Shown one piece after another: positions 41,025-49,103 of a stretch of DNA of 49,591 nucleotides. The position numbers and the translations under genes are program-made. The notes under the pieces were generated by a model. The model had not been told where the DNA came from, did no database searches, and saw nothing but the letters and a program-made list of their open reading frames with translations. The DNA lies in NCBI GenBank assembly GCA_910574935.1, contig CAJTCU010000019.1, positions 1-49,591 on the forward strand, in the 5' to 3' direction. Origin of the DNA: Oscillospiraceae bacterium. Lineage in GTDB: Bacteria; Bacillota; Clostridia; Oscillospirales; Acutalibacteraceae. The first letter of the stretch is position 1, and each line of letters opens with the position of its first letter.

Positions 41025-41191
41025 TAGAGCTTGTTTGAACTATCAAGAACGACGTCTTTTTGCCCATAAGCGGCCATCTTCCGCGTCAAAAATCCTCGTT
41101 AACCGGCCCCGGTTGACTTGCAGTTTTTTCCTGGAATCTGACCACTTCTGACCCCAAATTCGTCATTCCCACTATTTTCAAACAAGCCCTA
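41025..41191 (+). repeat. MITE-A copy 4
   Basis: About 167 bases, TAGAGCTTGTTTGAAC at the left and TTCAAACAAGCCCTA at the right. The interior matches copy 1 (GACGTCTTTTTGCCCATAAG, then CGTCAAAAATCCTCG). Its last bases lie directly against the AGGAGGGAG ribosome binding site of the MATE gene. Confidence 0.85.
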
Positions 41192-41203
41192 GGAGGGAGA
41201 AAA

Positions 41204-42526
41204 ATGTTCTCAAACCAAGACCTGAAAAAGATGATCATCCCCCTGTTCTTCGAGCAGCTTCTGGTGCTGCTGGTGGGCATCATCGATACCTTCATGATCA
41301 GCTCGGCGGGGGAGGCGGCGGTGTCCGGGGTGTCCCTGGTCAATAATTTCAGCGCCATATTCCTATACTTATTTACGGCCCTGGCCTCGGGCGGGGCCGT
41401 GGTGGTCAGCCAGTATATCGGCAGCGGGCAGAAAGAAAATGCCCGGGAGTCCGCCGGGCAGCTTCTGATGATATCCACAGTGGTTTCTATTGGCATCATG
41501 GGGTTGGTTCTCTTGGGCGGGCGCGGGATGCTGACAGCCCTGTTTGGCCGGGTGGAGGAAGATGTGATGCAGGCTTGCGTCACCTATTTATGGATATCGG
41601 CCCTCAGCTACCCGGCTCTGGCTGTGTACAACGCGGGCGCGGCCCTTTACCGCAGTTTGGGCGACACCAAAACCACCATGGTCGTTTCCATCCTCTCCAA
41701 CATTATCAACGTGGCAGGCAACTATATTGGCGTGTTTGTGCTGAAAGCCGGGGTAGCGGGTGTGGCATGGCCTACCTTCGCGGCCCGTATGTTCTCGGCC
41801 ATTGTGATTACCTGGCTGGCCTACCGGAAGAAAAACGAAATTCACTACGACAATCAATACATTTTCCGCTGGAACGGCAGCTTATTAAAGCGCATCCTGC
41901 GGGTGGCGGTGCCCAACGGCCTGGAGGGCGCGGTATTCCAGTTCGTGAAGGTGGCGCTGTCCAGCATTGTGGCCCTGTTCGGCACCTATCAGATTGCCGC
42001 AAACGGCGTGGCTCAGAGCATCTGGTCTCTGGCGGCGCTGACCGGCATTGCCATGGGGCCGGTGTTCGTGACGGTGATTGGCCAGTGCATGGGGGCCGGG
42101 GACAGCGCCCAGGCCGAGATGTACTTTAAGAAGCTGATAAAAATTTCCATCGTGTTCGCCGTGGCCTGGAATGCGCTTATCCTGGCGGCTACGCCCCTCC
42201 TGCTGCGGTACTACAACCTGGGGGAGGAGACCAAGGCCCTCATCTTCCAGCTTGTGGTCATCCACAATGTGTTCTGCGCTTTCGTGTCGCCCTTTACCCA
42301 GCTGGGCAATGGCCTGCGGGCGGCGGGGGACATCCAGTTTACCATGATCGCGTCCATTGTTGCCACCCTGGCGGTGCGGCTGGTGTTCAGCTACATTTTG
42401 GGCCAGTGGCTGGCGTGGGGCGTTATCGGCATCGCGGTGGCCATGTGCATGAACTGGATCGCTTCGGCGATTGCCTATACGGTACGGCTGAAATCTGGGA
42501 AGTGGAAGCAGTTTAAAATTATATGA
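41204..42526 (+). CDS. MATE-family efflux transporter
   Basis: 440 residues with twelve predicted membrane helices in two similar halves. The family signatures include I-P-L-F-F-E-Q-L-L-V-L-L-V-G-I-I-D-T-F-M-I near the start and G-L-E-G-A-V-F-Q-F-V-K at the start of the second half. Such pumps export cationic drugs or metabolites in exchange for Na+ or H+. AGGAGGGAG precedes the ATG by five bases. A MITE copy ends immediately upstream, so the insertion may have replaced or altered its native promoter. The gene is uninterrupted. Confidence 0.93.
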   Translation: MFSNQDLKKMIIPLFFEQLLVLLVGIIDTFMISSAGEAAVSGVSLVNNFSAIFLYLFTALASGGAVVVSQYIGSGQKENARESAGQLLMISTVVSIGIMGLVLLGGRGMLTALFGRVEEDVMQACVTYLWISALSYPALAVYNAGAALYRSLGDTKTTMVVSILSNIINVAGNYIGVFVLKAGVAGVAWPTFAARMFSAIVITWLAYRKKNEIHYDNQYIFRWNGSLLKRILRVAVPNGLEGAVFQFVKVALSSIVALFGTYQIAANGVAQSIWSLAALTGIAMGPVFVTVIGQCMGAGDSAQAEMYFKKLIKISIVFAVAWNALILAATPLLLRYYNLGEETKALIFQLVVIHNVFCAFVSPFTQLGNGLRAAGDIQFTMIASIVATLAVRLVFSYILGQWLAWGVIGIAVAMCMNWIASAIAYTVRLKSGKWKQFKII

Positions 42527-42666
42527 TAGATTCAGTTTGGAACAGAGCCTTGCGCCCTATAGAAAGCAAGGAGTGAAGGGCAGCCCATCCAGTCTCTACG
42601 TTCCGTAGGTTGCGCCCTTCTCCTAAAAGTGCTATCCTATTGCCACAGCAAAGGAGGCGAACCCCC

Positions 42667-43320
42667 ATGAACCACTATATCACCGGCCCCACCATCAAAA
42701 GCCTGCGGGAAAAGCAGGGCCTGACGCAAGCACAGCTTGCAGAGATACTGTGCATAAGCGACAAGACGGTCTCAAAATGGGAGACAGGCAAGGGCCTGCC
42801 GGATATCACCCTGCTGGAACCCTTGGCAAAGGCGCTGAAGGTGTCCCTGCCGGAGCTGCTGTCCGGGGAACAGATCATCAATCGGAACCGTTCAGCCAAC
42901 TTATTGCGGTCCCAGCTATATGTCTGCCCCATCTGCGGAAACATCCTCCAGGCCACGGGACTGGCTGTGATTTCCTGCTGTGGCGTGGCCCTTCCCGCGC
43001 TGGAGGCAGAGCCGGAGGATGAGGAGCATCAGATCCAGTGCCAGGGGATAGACGATGAATATTTTATCTCCCTTTCCCACCCTATGACAAAGGAACACTA
43101 CGTTTCTTTCGTTGCCTACTGCACCGGCGGGCGCTTTGAATGGGTGAAACTGTACCCCGAGGGGAACGCGGAGGCCCGGTTCTTTATCCGAGGGCGCGGG
43201 GTGCTGTATTGGTACTGCAACCGGCATGGGCTGTTTGCAAAAAAGATTGAACCGGCGCTTCCTTGCCCAAAAGAAAGAATGCTCTATGCCCCCAAAAATT
43301 CCACCCCGCCTGTGGCATAA
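42667..43320 (+). CDS. XRE regulator fused to a desulfoferrodoxin-like domain
   Basis: 217 residues. Residues 8-62 are an XRE helix-turn-helix (L-T-Q-A-Q-L-A-E-I-L-C-I-S-D-K-T-V-S-K-W-E). Residues 83-190 resemble desulfoferrodoxin. C87-P-I-C90 and C104-C105 match the four-cysteine iron centre I; H121, H138 (S-H-P-M), H144 (K-E-H-Y), C184 and H187 (Y-C-N-R-H-G-L) match the His4Cys superoxide-reducing centre II. All nine ligands are present, so the domain may bind iron and sense or remove superoxide. AAAGGAGGCG precedes the ATG at 42667. The gene stands alone upstream of an aldo/keto reductase with Fe-S motifs. Confidence 0.85.
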   Translation: MNHYITGPTIKSLREKQGLTQAQLAEILCISDKTVSKWETGKGLPDITLLEPLAKALKVSLPELLSGEQIINRNRSANLLRSQLYVCPICGNILQATGLAVISCCGVALPALEAEPEDEEHQIQCQGIDDEYFISLSHPMTKEHYVSFVAYCTGGRFEWVKLYPEGNAEARFFIRGRGVLYWYCNRHGLFAKKIEPALPCPKERMLYAPKNSTPPVA

Positions 43321-43330
43321 ACCCCTCCGC

Positions 43331-43373
43331 CCGCTGAAATGTGGTGTACTTTCCCGGCTTTGCCTGCTATAAT
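43331..43373 (+). promoter_or_regulatory. Promoter of the Fe-S aldo/keto reductase, shared motif
   Basis: CCGCTGA followed by GGTGTACTTTCCC, with -35 TGTACT (43345-43350), 17 bases, then TATAAT (43368-43373). Nearly the same block, with the same spacing to TATACT, recurs at 45459-45500. Confidence 0.7.
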
Positions 43374-43415
43374 TTTCCCATAGAAATTCCGGAAAAGAAA
43401 ACAGGAGGGACCCCC

Positions 43416-44534
43416 ATGCAAAAATTTGGTTTCGGCCTCATGCGCCTGCCCACCGTGGGCGGCCAGTACACACAGATCGACATCCCCGCTTTCCGGGAGA
43501 TGGCGGACGCTTTCATCAAAGCGGGCGGCGCCTACTTCGACACCGCCTGGCCCTATCACGGCGGCAATTCCGAGCGGGCGTTCAAGGAGGTGGTAGCCTC
43601 CCGCTACCCCCGGGACAGCTTCACCATCACTGACAAAATGCCCATGTACGCGGTCAACACCGCCGACGACCTGCCCAAAATCTTCAACGAGCAGTTGGAG
43701 CGCTGTGGGGTGGAGTATTTCGACTACTACTGGCTCCACGCCCTGGGCGGCGGCAACTACGAAAAAGCTCAGCAGACCAATGCCTTCGACTTTATCGCCA
43801 GGATGAAGTCCGAGGGCAAGATCAAGCACATCGGCTTCTCCTTCCACGATGACGCCGACCTGTTAGAGCGCATCCTCACCGACCACCCGGAGGTGGAGTA
43901 CGTGCAGATCCAGCTCAACTACCTGGACTGGGACGACCCCACTGTCCAGTCCGGCAGGTGCTATGAGGTCTGCGAAAAGCATGGCAAGCCGGTGATGGTC
44001 ATGGAGCCCATCAAGGGCGGGAGCCTTGCCAGCATCCCCGAGGAAGCCGATAAGATTTTGAAGGAACAGCGTCCGGAGCTGTCCACCGCCAGCTGGGCCA
44101 TCCGGTTTGCCGCCAGCCAGGAGAACGTGAAAATCGTCCTCTCCGGCATGAGCAACATGGAGCAGATGGAGGACAATCTCAGCTACATGAAGGATTTCCA
44201 GCCGCTGAACGACGCGGAGAGTGACGCGCTCAAAAAAGCCACGGAAATCATCCGGGCCAGCATCGCCGTGCCCTGTACTGCCTGCCGGTACTGCGTCAGC
44301 GAGGCCAAATGCCCCAGGAACATTGCCATCCCGGACGTGTTCGCCATCTATAACAACCTCAAGCGGTTCAGCGGCCCACAGGGTATGGTTGCCGCCACTT
44401 ACTACGCCAACCTCACCGAGAGCCACGGCAAGGCCGGGGACTGCATTGGGTGCGGACAGTGCGAGAAGCACTGCCCCCAGCACCTGCCCATTCGGGACTA
44501 CCTCAAGCAGGTTTCGGCAGAGCTGGACAAATAA
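43416..44534 (+). CDS. Aldo/keto reductase with C-terminal 4Fe-4S domain
   Basis: 372 residues from M-Q-K-F-G-F-G-L-M-R-L-P. The N-terminal barrel has D42, Y47, K74 and H108 as tetrad candidates. The C-terminal part has C-T-A-C-R-Y-C-V-S-E-A-K-C-P and C-I-G-C-G-Q-C-E-K-H-C-P, two ferredoxin-like clusters. This is the common anaerobe oxidoreductase layout in which electrons may come from ferredoxin as well as NADPH. ACAGGAGGG precedes the ATG. It lies between the redox regulator fusion and a TetR gene on the opposite strand, and shares a promoter motif with the next Fe-S/aldo-keto reductase unit. Confidence 0.92.
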   Translation: MQKFGFGLMRLPTVGGQYTQIDIPAFREMADAFIKAGGAYFDTAWPYHGGNSERAFKEVVASRYPRDSFTITDKMPMYAVNTADDLPKIFNEQLERCGVEYFDYYWLHALGGGNYEKAQQTNAFDFIARMKSEGKIKHIGFSFHDDADLLERILTDHPEVEYVQIQLNYLDWDDPTVQSGRCYEVCEKHGKPVMVMEPIKGGSLASIPEEADKILKEQRPELSTASWAIRFAASQENVKIVLSGMSNMEQMEDNLSYMKDFQPLNDAESDALKKATEIIRASIAVPCTACRYCVSEAKCPRNIAIPDVFAIYNNLKRFSGPQGMVAATYYANLTESHGKAGDCIGCGQCEKHCPQHLPIRDYLKQVSAELDK

Positions 44535-44538
44535 GCAC

Positions 44539-44658
44539 ATAGTTAACGCAGTTCAAAAGAGGTACCCCTCTTTTGAACCAAGCGGAAAAGCCGATTTTTA
44601 AGTGCGTTAACTATATGCGTTAACTATAAAAGCGAGGCATGAAAGCCCGCGCTTTTCT
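44539..44658. terminator. Nested palindromes and bidirectional terminator between converging genes
   Basis: ATAGTTAACGCA (44539-44550) is complementary to two tandem copies of TGCGTTAACTAT (44603-44614 and 44616-44627). Inside lies a perfect 12-base hairpin, GTTCAAAAGAGG-N4-CCTCTTTTGAAC (44551-44578). AAAAGCG and CGCTTTT arms at about 44627-44658 complete a terminator usable from both sides. Confidence 0.7.
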
Positions 44659-44659
44659 T

Positions 44660-45214
44660 TTATATCTTTATCCCATCCACCCCATGGCACACCAGCCGGA
44701 TTGCCAAATCTATGATCTCCTCCAGCGGAATCCGCTTGCCGTCGGCCACCCACTGCTTGTAGATTGCCAGGGTGCTCTGGGAGATAAAGGTCATGATGAT
44801 GTCCTGCCGGAAGGGGTCGCCGGGGCCTTTCGTCCAGGTCTGGCTCATAATGTCGCCGGTGATGCGGCGGCTCACATAGTGGTAGCTGCCCGCGCAGGTG
44901 ATGCGTTCCCCCAGCCTGCCCAGGCTCTCCTGGGACAGGAAAAACTCCCGGGTGATCTTGTCCATGTCCCGGGGCGGCGCCATGCCCTCGGTGCGCCTGA
45001 TAAAGTCCTGGGCCAGGTCGTTCTGAATCTCTCTAAGCAGGTCGTCCAGGGAGTCGTAGTGCAGATAAAAAGTTTTACGGTTGATTTTGGCCCGCTGGGT
45101 CAGCTCCTTGATGGACATTTCCTCATAGTCCATCTCGCAGATCATCTCCTCAAACACCCGGCGGATGTTCTCCTTGGTGCGCTGGACGCGCAAGTCCACC
45201 TTCTTTTCCGGCAT
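44660..45214 (-). CDS. TetR-family regulator
   Basis: 184 residues. The N-terminal domain reads I-R-R-V-F-E-E-M, M-S-I-K-E-L-T-Q-R-A-K-I-N-R-K-T-F-Y-L-H-Y-D-S-L-D-D-L-L, a clear TetR helix-turn-helix. The ligand domain is unassigned. AAAGGAGGG precedes the ATG at 45214. It converges with the Fe-S aldo/keto reductase gene and faces away from the Fe-S/aldo-keto reductase unit at 45.5 kb. The paired promoters at 43331 and 45459 are the obvious candidates for its targets. Confidence 0.88.
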   Translation of the reverse strand: MPEKKVDLRVQRTKENIRRVFEEMICEMDYEEMSIKELTQRAKINRKTFYLHYDSLDDLLREIQNDLAQDFIRRTEGMAPPRDMDKITREFFLSQESLGRLGERITCAGSYHYVSRRITGDIMSQTWTKGPGDPFRQDIIMTFISQSTLAIYKQWVADGKRIPLEEIIDLAIRLVCHGVDGIKI

Positions 45215-45500
45215 GGTCAGCCCTCCTTTTCTTTATTTTACTATACTCGTGATGGATATGCAACACCTGACCCATATTTTCTTTTGCAGAGTTACGCCAC
45301 ATTTTTGCGTGAAGTGTGGAGCAGACAGCAGAAAGAGTGATGAGAGGGACAGCTTACCGGCTGTCTGCCCGAATTTGCCGCTTGCAGCGTCAAATTCCAA
45401 AGCAGCACAAGGAGTTATGCCACACTTTCAGAGAAAGTGTGGCATACACACCATTTCCCGCTGAGATGGTGTGTACTTTCCCATCCAAAGCCGGTATACT
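45215..45500 (+). promoter_or_regulatory. Hairpins and promoter upstream of the Fe-S remnant and aldo/keto reductase
   Basis: TGCCACACTTTC-N3-GAAAGTGTGGCA (45418-45444) is a perfect 12-base hairpin. ACACACCAT and ATGGTGTGT (45446-45454, 45466-45474) form a second one overlapping the promoter. TGTACT (45472-45477), 17 bases, TATACT (45495-45500) is the promoter, within the block shared with 43331-43373. No gene is seen in the rest. Confidence 0.7.
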
Positions 45501-45527
45501 GAACCCAGAAAGGCAGGGTGGACTGCT

Positions 45528-45817
45528 ATGAGATGCAAAACGGTTGAGCCTATCACGGCGGAAAGGCTGGCAGGCTGTGGGAGGTGCCGGAAATGCTCCC
45601 AGGGCTGTCCTGGGCACATTGATATCCCGGCTATGCTGGAAATTTACTGCAAATTCCAGACCGGGAGAAAGCGGCCCTCCGGCCCATCAAGGACTTCCAG
45701 AAATGCGGCCTGCCCATTGACTGTATCGAATGCGGGGCCTGCACGGATCACTGCCCCAAGCGTTTTGATGTGCGGGCGGCGGTGAGGGCGTTGGCAATAC
45801 AATCTATGCTGAGATAA
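45528..45817 (+). pseudogene. Small 4Fe-4S protein with a one-base frameshift
   Basis: The first frame reads C-G-R-C-R-K-C-S-Q-G-C-P-G-H-I-D-I-P-A-M-L-E-I-Y-C-K-F-Q. After about 45661 the natural continuation is in another frame: R-E-K-A-A-L, then C-I-E-C-G-A-C-T-D-H-C-P-K-R-F-D-V-R-A-A, ending at a TAA at 45815. Adding one base at C-A-G-A-C would join the frames. The protein resembles the C-terminal Fe-S domain of the reductase at 43416. The next reductase begins 20 bases later, so it was probably its Fe-S partner. Confidence 0.7.
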
Positions 45818-45836
45818 TCGGAAAGGGGTTTTCTTT

Positions 45837-46826
45837 GTGAATTTCAGAAAGCTGGGCCGGACTGGCTTGCATGTCGGTGAGATCGGCCTGGGCTGCATGG
45901 GGTTCTCCCACGGCTATGGGCAGATCCCCAGCGAGGAATACAGCATGGAGGCCATCCGAAAGGCCCTGGACTATGGGTGCGACTTCCTCGATACCTCCGA
46001 GGCCTACGGTCCCTATATGTCCGAGACCGGGCACAATGAGAAGATCGTGGGCAAGGCTGTCAAGGGCCGCCGGAAGGACGCGGTGCTGGCCACCAAGCTC
46101 TTTATCGGCACGGGCGAGGCCAGGCGCTCCGCCTATGACGCCATCCGAAAGCACCTGGAAGCGTCTCTCAAGCGTTTGCAGACCGACTATGTGGACCTGT
46201 ACTATCTGCACCGCATCAACCCCGATGTGCCGGTTGAGCGAGTGGCCGAGGGCATGGGCAGGCTCATTGGTGAGGGGCTGATTCGTGGGTGGGGGCTGTC
46301 TATGGTAACGGTAAATTTCATCGACCGGGTCCACAAGGTCACGCCGGTGAGCGCCGTACAGAACATCTACTCCATGATGGAGCGGGACTATGAGAAGAAG
46401 GTCATCCCCTACTGCCAGGAAAACAACATTGGATTTGTGGCGTTTTCGCCCATCGCCAGCGGGTTTCTTTCCGGCAAGGTGACGGCTGACACCAAGTTTG
46501 TGGGAGATGATGTGCGGCGCTGGGTGCCCCAGCTGAGCGAGAAAAATCTGGCGGCGAACCAGCCGTTTGTCGATTTGGTGTCCGGCATGGCCAAGCGGAA
46601 GGGCTGCACAAACGCCCAAATTTCCCTTGCGTGGATGCTACATAAGTATTCCTGCGTGGTGCCCATCCCCGGCTCGAAGAATCAGGAGCGGATTTTAGAA
46701 AATCTTCGGGCCAGTGAGGTGGATTTGACCGATGCAGAGTTCCATGAGTTAGAAAACGGGCTGGCAGATTTGACGGTTTACGGTAGGCGAAAGGACGTCA
46801 ACATGGGTTCGGAGTATATAGACTAA
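45837..46826 (+). CDS. Aldo/keto reductase
   Basis: 329 residues from a GTG start with GAAAGGGG upstream. D52, Y57, K87 and H125 form the tetrad (F-L-D-T-S-E-A-Y, A-T-K-L-F, Y-L-H-R-I). F-S-P-I-A-S-G-F-L-S-G and V-P-I-P-G-S-K-N-Q-E-R are the cofactor-binding parts. It follows the frameshifted Fe-S gene and probably shares its transcript. It is more like the decayed copy at 39410 in its C-terminal motifs than like the copy at 39952. Confidence 0.92.
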   Translation: MNFRKLGRTGLHVGEIGLGCMGFSHGYGQIPSEEYSMEAIRKALDYGCDFLDTSEAYGPYMSETGHNEKIVGKAVKGRRKDAVLATKLFIGTGEARRSAYDAIRKHLEASLKRLQTDYVDLYYLHRINPDVPVERVAEGMGRLIGEGLIRGWGLSMVTVNFIDRVHKVTPVSAVQNIYSMMERDYEKKVIPYCQENNIGFVAFSPIASGFLSGKVTADTKFVGDDVRRWVPQLSEKNLAANQPFVDLVSGMAKRKGCTNAQISLAWMLHKYSCVVPIPGSKNQERILENLRASEVDLTDAEFHELENGLADLTVYGRRKDVNMGSEYID

Positions 46827-46976
46827 CAAAAGACCGGCGCGAAGCGAGTAAAAGTTTCGTCCACCTTTTCAAAGGTGGTGGGGGTGGAGGGGAGCGACAA
46901 TCGCCAGCGGCGATTTCCCGTCGCCGACCGAGCCGGCAGGTGAGACCCAAAGCCCCTCCCCGCCGGAGGCCATTAC
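46827..46976. other. Hairpin-rich gap left of the IS630 element
   Basis: CCACCTTT with AAAGGTGG and AATCGCC with GGCGATT form two short hairpins. There is no gene and no sign of the missing kinase end here. Confidence 0.5.
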
Positions 46977-48078
46977 TATTACTCCTCCGCCGAAAGATAG
47001 GAAAGAAGCGGATGGAGGAAAAAACGAATAACCCGAGAGGGATTATGCTGGAGCCGACGCATAAATGAATGAATGTTATGAGAGATATCCTGCGCCGTAT
47101 AAGGAAGATTCCCAGTATGCACAGAGAGCTTCAGCGCGTGGTTCAGGTATTCATCCGGATTGTATTCCGGTGCATAAGGCGGAAGGAAAAACACCTCAAT
47201 TTGCGCCTTTTTCTTCTCCAGCCAAGCCTTAACAAGTTTGCCATGATGAACCTTCAGGTTATCCAAAACCAGGAACACTTTCCGCTCAGACGTGCGGATC
47301 AAACGCTGCATAAATTGGATCAGCCGCCCCTGGTTCATGGCGTCCTGATAGACCATGAACCTCACATGGCCCTCGCGGCTGATTGCCGAAAGCATATTGA
47401 CCCGTTCCCGCTTTGTTTCCACCGGCAGAACCGGTGGCCGGCCCTTGGGGGCGAATCCCCGTTCCACCGTCTCACAATTGCTCACCCCGGTTTCGTCCCC
47501 CCAATAAACCACGGCGTCTTCCCTTGACGCGCGCTCCAAAATGGCGGGGGCTTCCTCAGTTTTCCACCCTTAGATACGCGTGGGATCCTGTTTCCGGGCG
47601 CGCTTCGCCGGACGCTGGCAGCTCAGCCCCCAGCGCTTCATATATTCCGACAGCCTCCGTTCGCTCACGTCCTTATGGTATTGTTTCATGATGTATTGCC
47701 TCGTTCGGCCCAGCGTCCAGAGTTTCCCTGGTATCCCGAAATCCTCCGGCGTTTTCTCCACCACAACCTCGCGAATTTCCCCCTGCTCCCAGGCCTCCAG
47801 CAGCATATGGGTCCCTGGTTTCCTTCCGTATTTCTTCCGCTCCAATGACGCTTCTCCCTCTCGCTGATACGCGGTCCATATTTCGCTGATCCGATTCTGG
47901 CGTACTCCTACGAGCTCCTCTATCTCCTTTCCGCTCTTGCCCATTTTCTTGAGCCGTACCACCTGACTGCGTATCTGCTTGAGCCCTTCTTTTCCCACTT
48001 TCCGCAAATCGATATATTCCATATCCCTATTATATCACTCTTCCTCTCTTTTTCCTAGCTTTTTGAGCGGGAGTAATA
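46977..48078 (-). mobile_element. IS630-family insertion sequence
   Basis: Ends TATTACTCC at 46977 and GGAGTAATA ending at 48078 are inverted repeats that include TA, the IS630 target dinucleotide. The length is about 1.1 kb with one transposase gene. Its right end lies inside the histidine kinase gene; the left flank is not the rest of that gene, so a deletion or rearrangement followed insertion. Confidence 0.8.
46979..48022 (-). pseudogene. IS630-family transposase with an in-frame stop
   Basis: The N-terminal part (48022 to 47573) has helix-turn-helix segments and ends K-Q-D-P-T-R-I. A TAA at 47572-47570 interrupts, and the same frame continues G-W-K-T-E-E-A-P-A-I-L-E-R-A. The catalytic part follows: Y-W-G-D-E-T-G-V-S, F-L-V-L-D-N-L-K-V-H-H-G and P-P-Y-A-P-E-Y-N-P-D-E, giving the DDE triad. 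No base is missing, so one substitution explains the break. The element would need stop readthrough or outside transposase to move. Confidence 0.88.
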
Positions 48079-49103
48079 AATCCGGCGCCATCATCGGAAA
48101 CAGTCAGATACAGGTATCCATCCTGCGACTCTGCCGACACCTTAATCTTTTCCTTTGTAAACCGCACTGCGTTGGCAAGGAGATTTTCATATACCCGCAT
48201 TACAATAGCGGCGTCTATATTCAAATAAGAATCCCTGTCTCCGATAACTTCATGGGAAAACCCTTTCCCATTGCGTACAGCCTCCCCCGTTTCCTCTAAT
48301 TGCTTACAAAGAGCCTCCAACGTTATGGATTGACGGACGATTTCAATATCCTCCAGCCGCTGCAGTTCTCCCATGGTCTGCACATACTCTTCCAACCTTA
48401 CGATATGCCGGTGCATCATCTCTGAGGTATCACTCACTTTTTCTGCGGTCATTTTGGGCGCATATTGCCTCAAAAGCTCACTCTGTCCCTTGAGAACCGT
48501 CAGCGGCGTCCGTAAATCATGAGAGAATGCTGCATTCAGCCTTTTGCGTTCCTCCATCTGCCGCCACATCTCCTCATTGCTTTCCTGCAATGCCTGCCGC
48601 ATCTTCTCAAAGGAAGAGCACAGCTTTCCCATTTCGTCCTCTTTATCGTAAACAATTTTGAAATCTAAGTTGTTATCGGCAATCTGGCCGGCGGCATGAT
48701 CCAGTATGGCGAGAGGTTTCTGCATATGCCGTTTGTAGAATAAAATGCTGGTGGCGACAATACAGAAAATGAAGCAAATGGGATATACGCCAATACTCAA
48801 AAAACCAAGAATATTATATATAGTCCGGTCTGCCGGCGTAAAATGATCCATTAAATTCAGTGGCGTCTGATAAGATATGCTTCCTTTCTGTTCATCGGCT
48901 GTTCTATCAAATCCAATCACCATTTCAGGATCGGATACGCCAAACTCAAATTGATATTGCTTATAAATTTGGGACTGCCCCCATTGACAACAGCTTGATA
49001 GAGCCAAGGATAACAGCAATGCAGAAACAATACAGACGAGCATAGACGTAGTAAAAGCCGTCTTTATCGACTTTCTTTTGAAAAACTCTGTTATTTTGCC
49101 CAT
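48030..49103 (-). pseudogene. Sensor histidine kinase, truncated by the IS630 insertion
   Basis: Two membrane helices (about 14-36 and 98-122) flank an extracellular loop, then come HAMP-like and HisKA regions. The phospho-acceptor is H195 in A-F-S-H-D-L-R-T-P-L, the N box is E-N-L-L-A-N-A-V-R-F, and the G1 box D-D-G-A-G-F is present. Immediately after it the frame enters the insertion sequence at 48078 and stops at 48030. The G2 part of the ATPase domain is lost, so kinase activity is unlikely. The start at 49103 has GGAGTGGG upstream and overlaps the response regulator by 13 bases. Confidence 0.88.

Noticed and set aside
46979-48022. Programmed frameshift in the IS630 transposase
   Set aside because: Both halves are in the same frame separated by one TAA, so no shift is needed; a nonsense change is the simpler reading.
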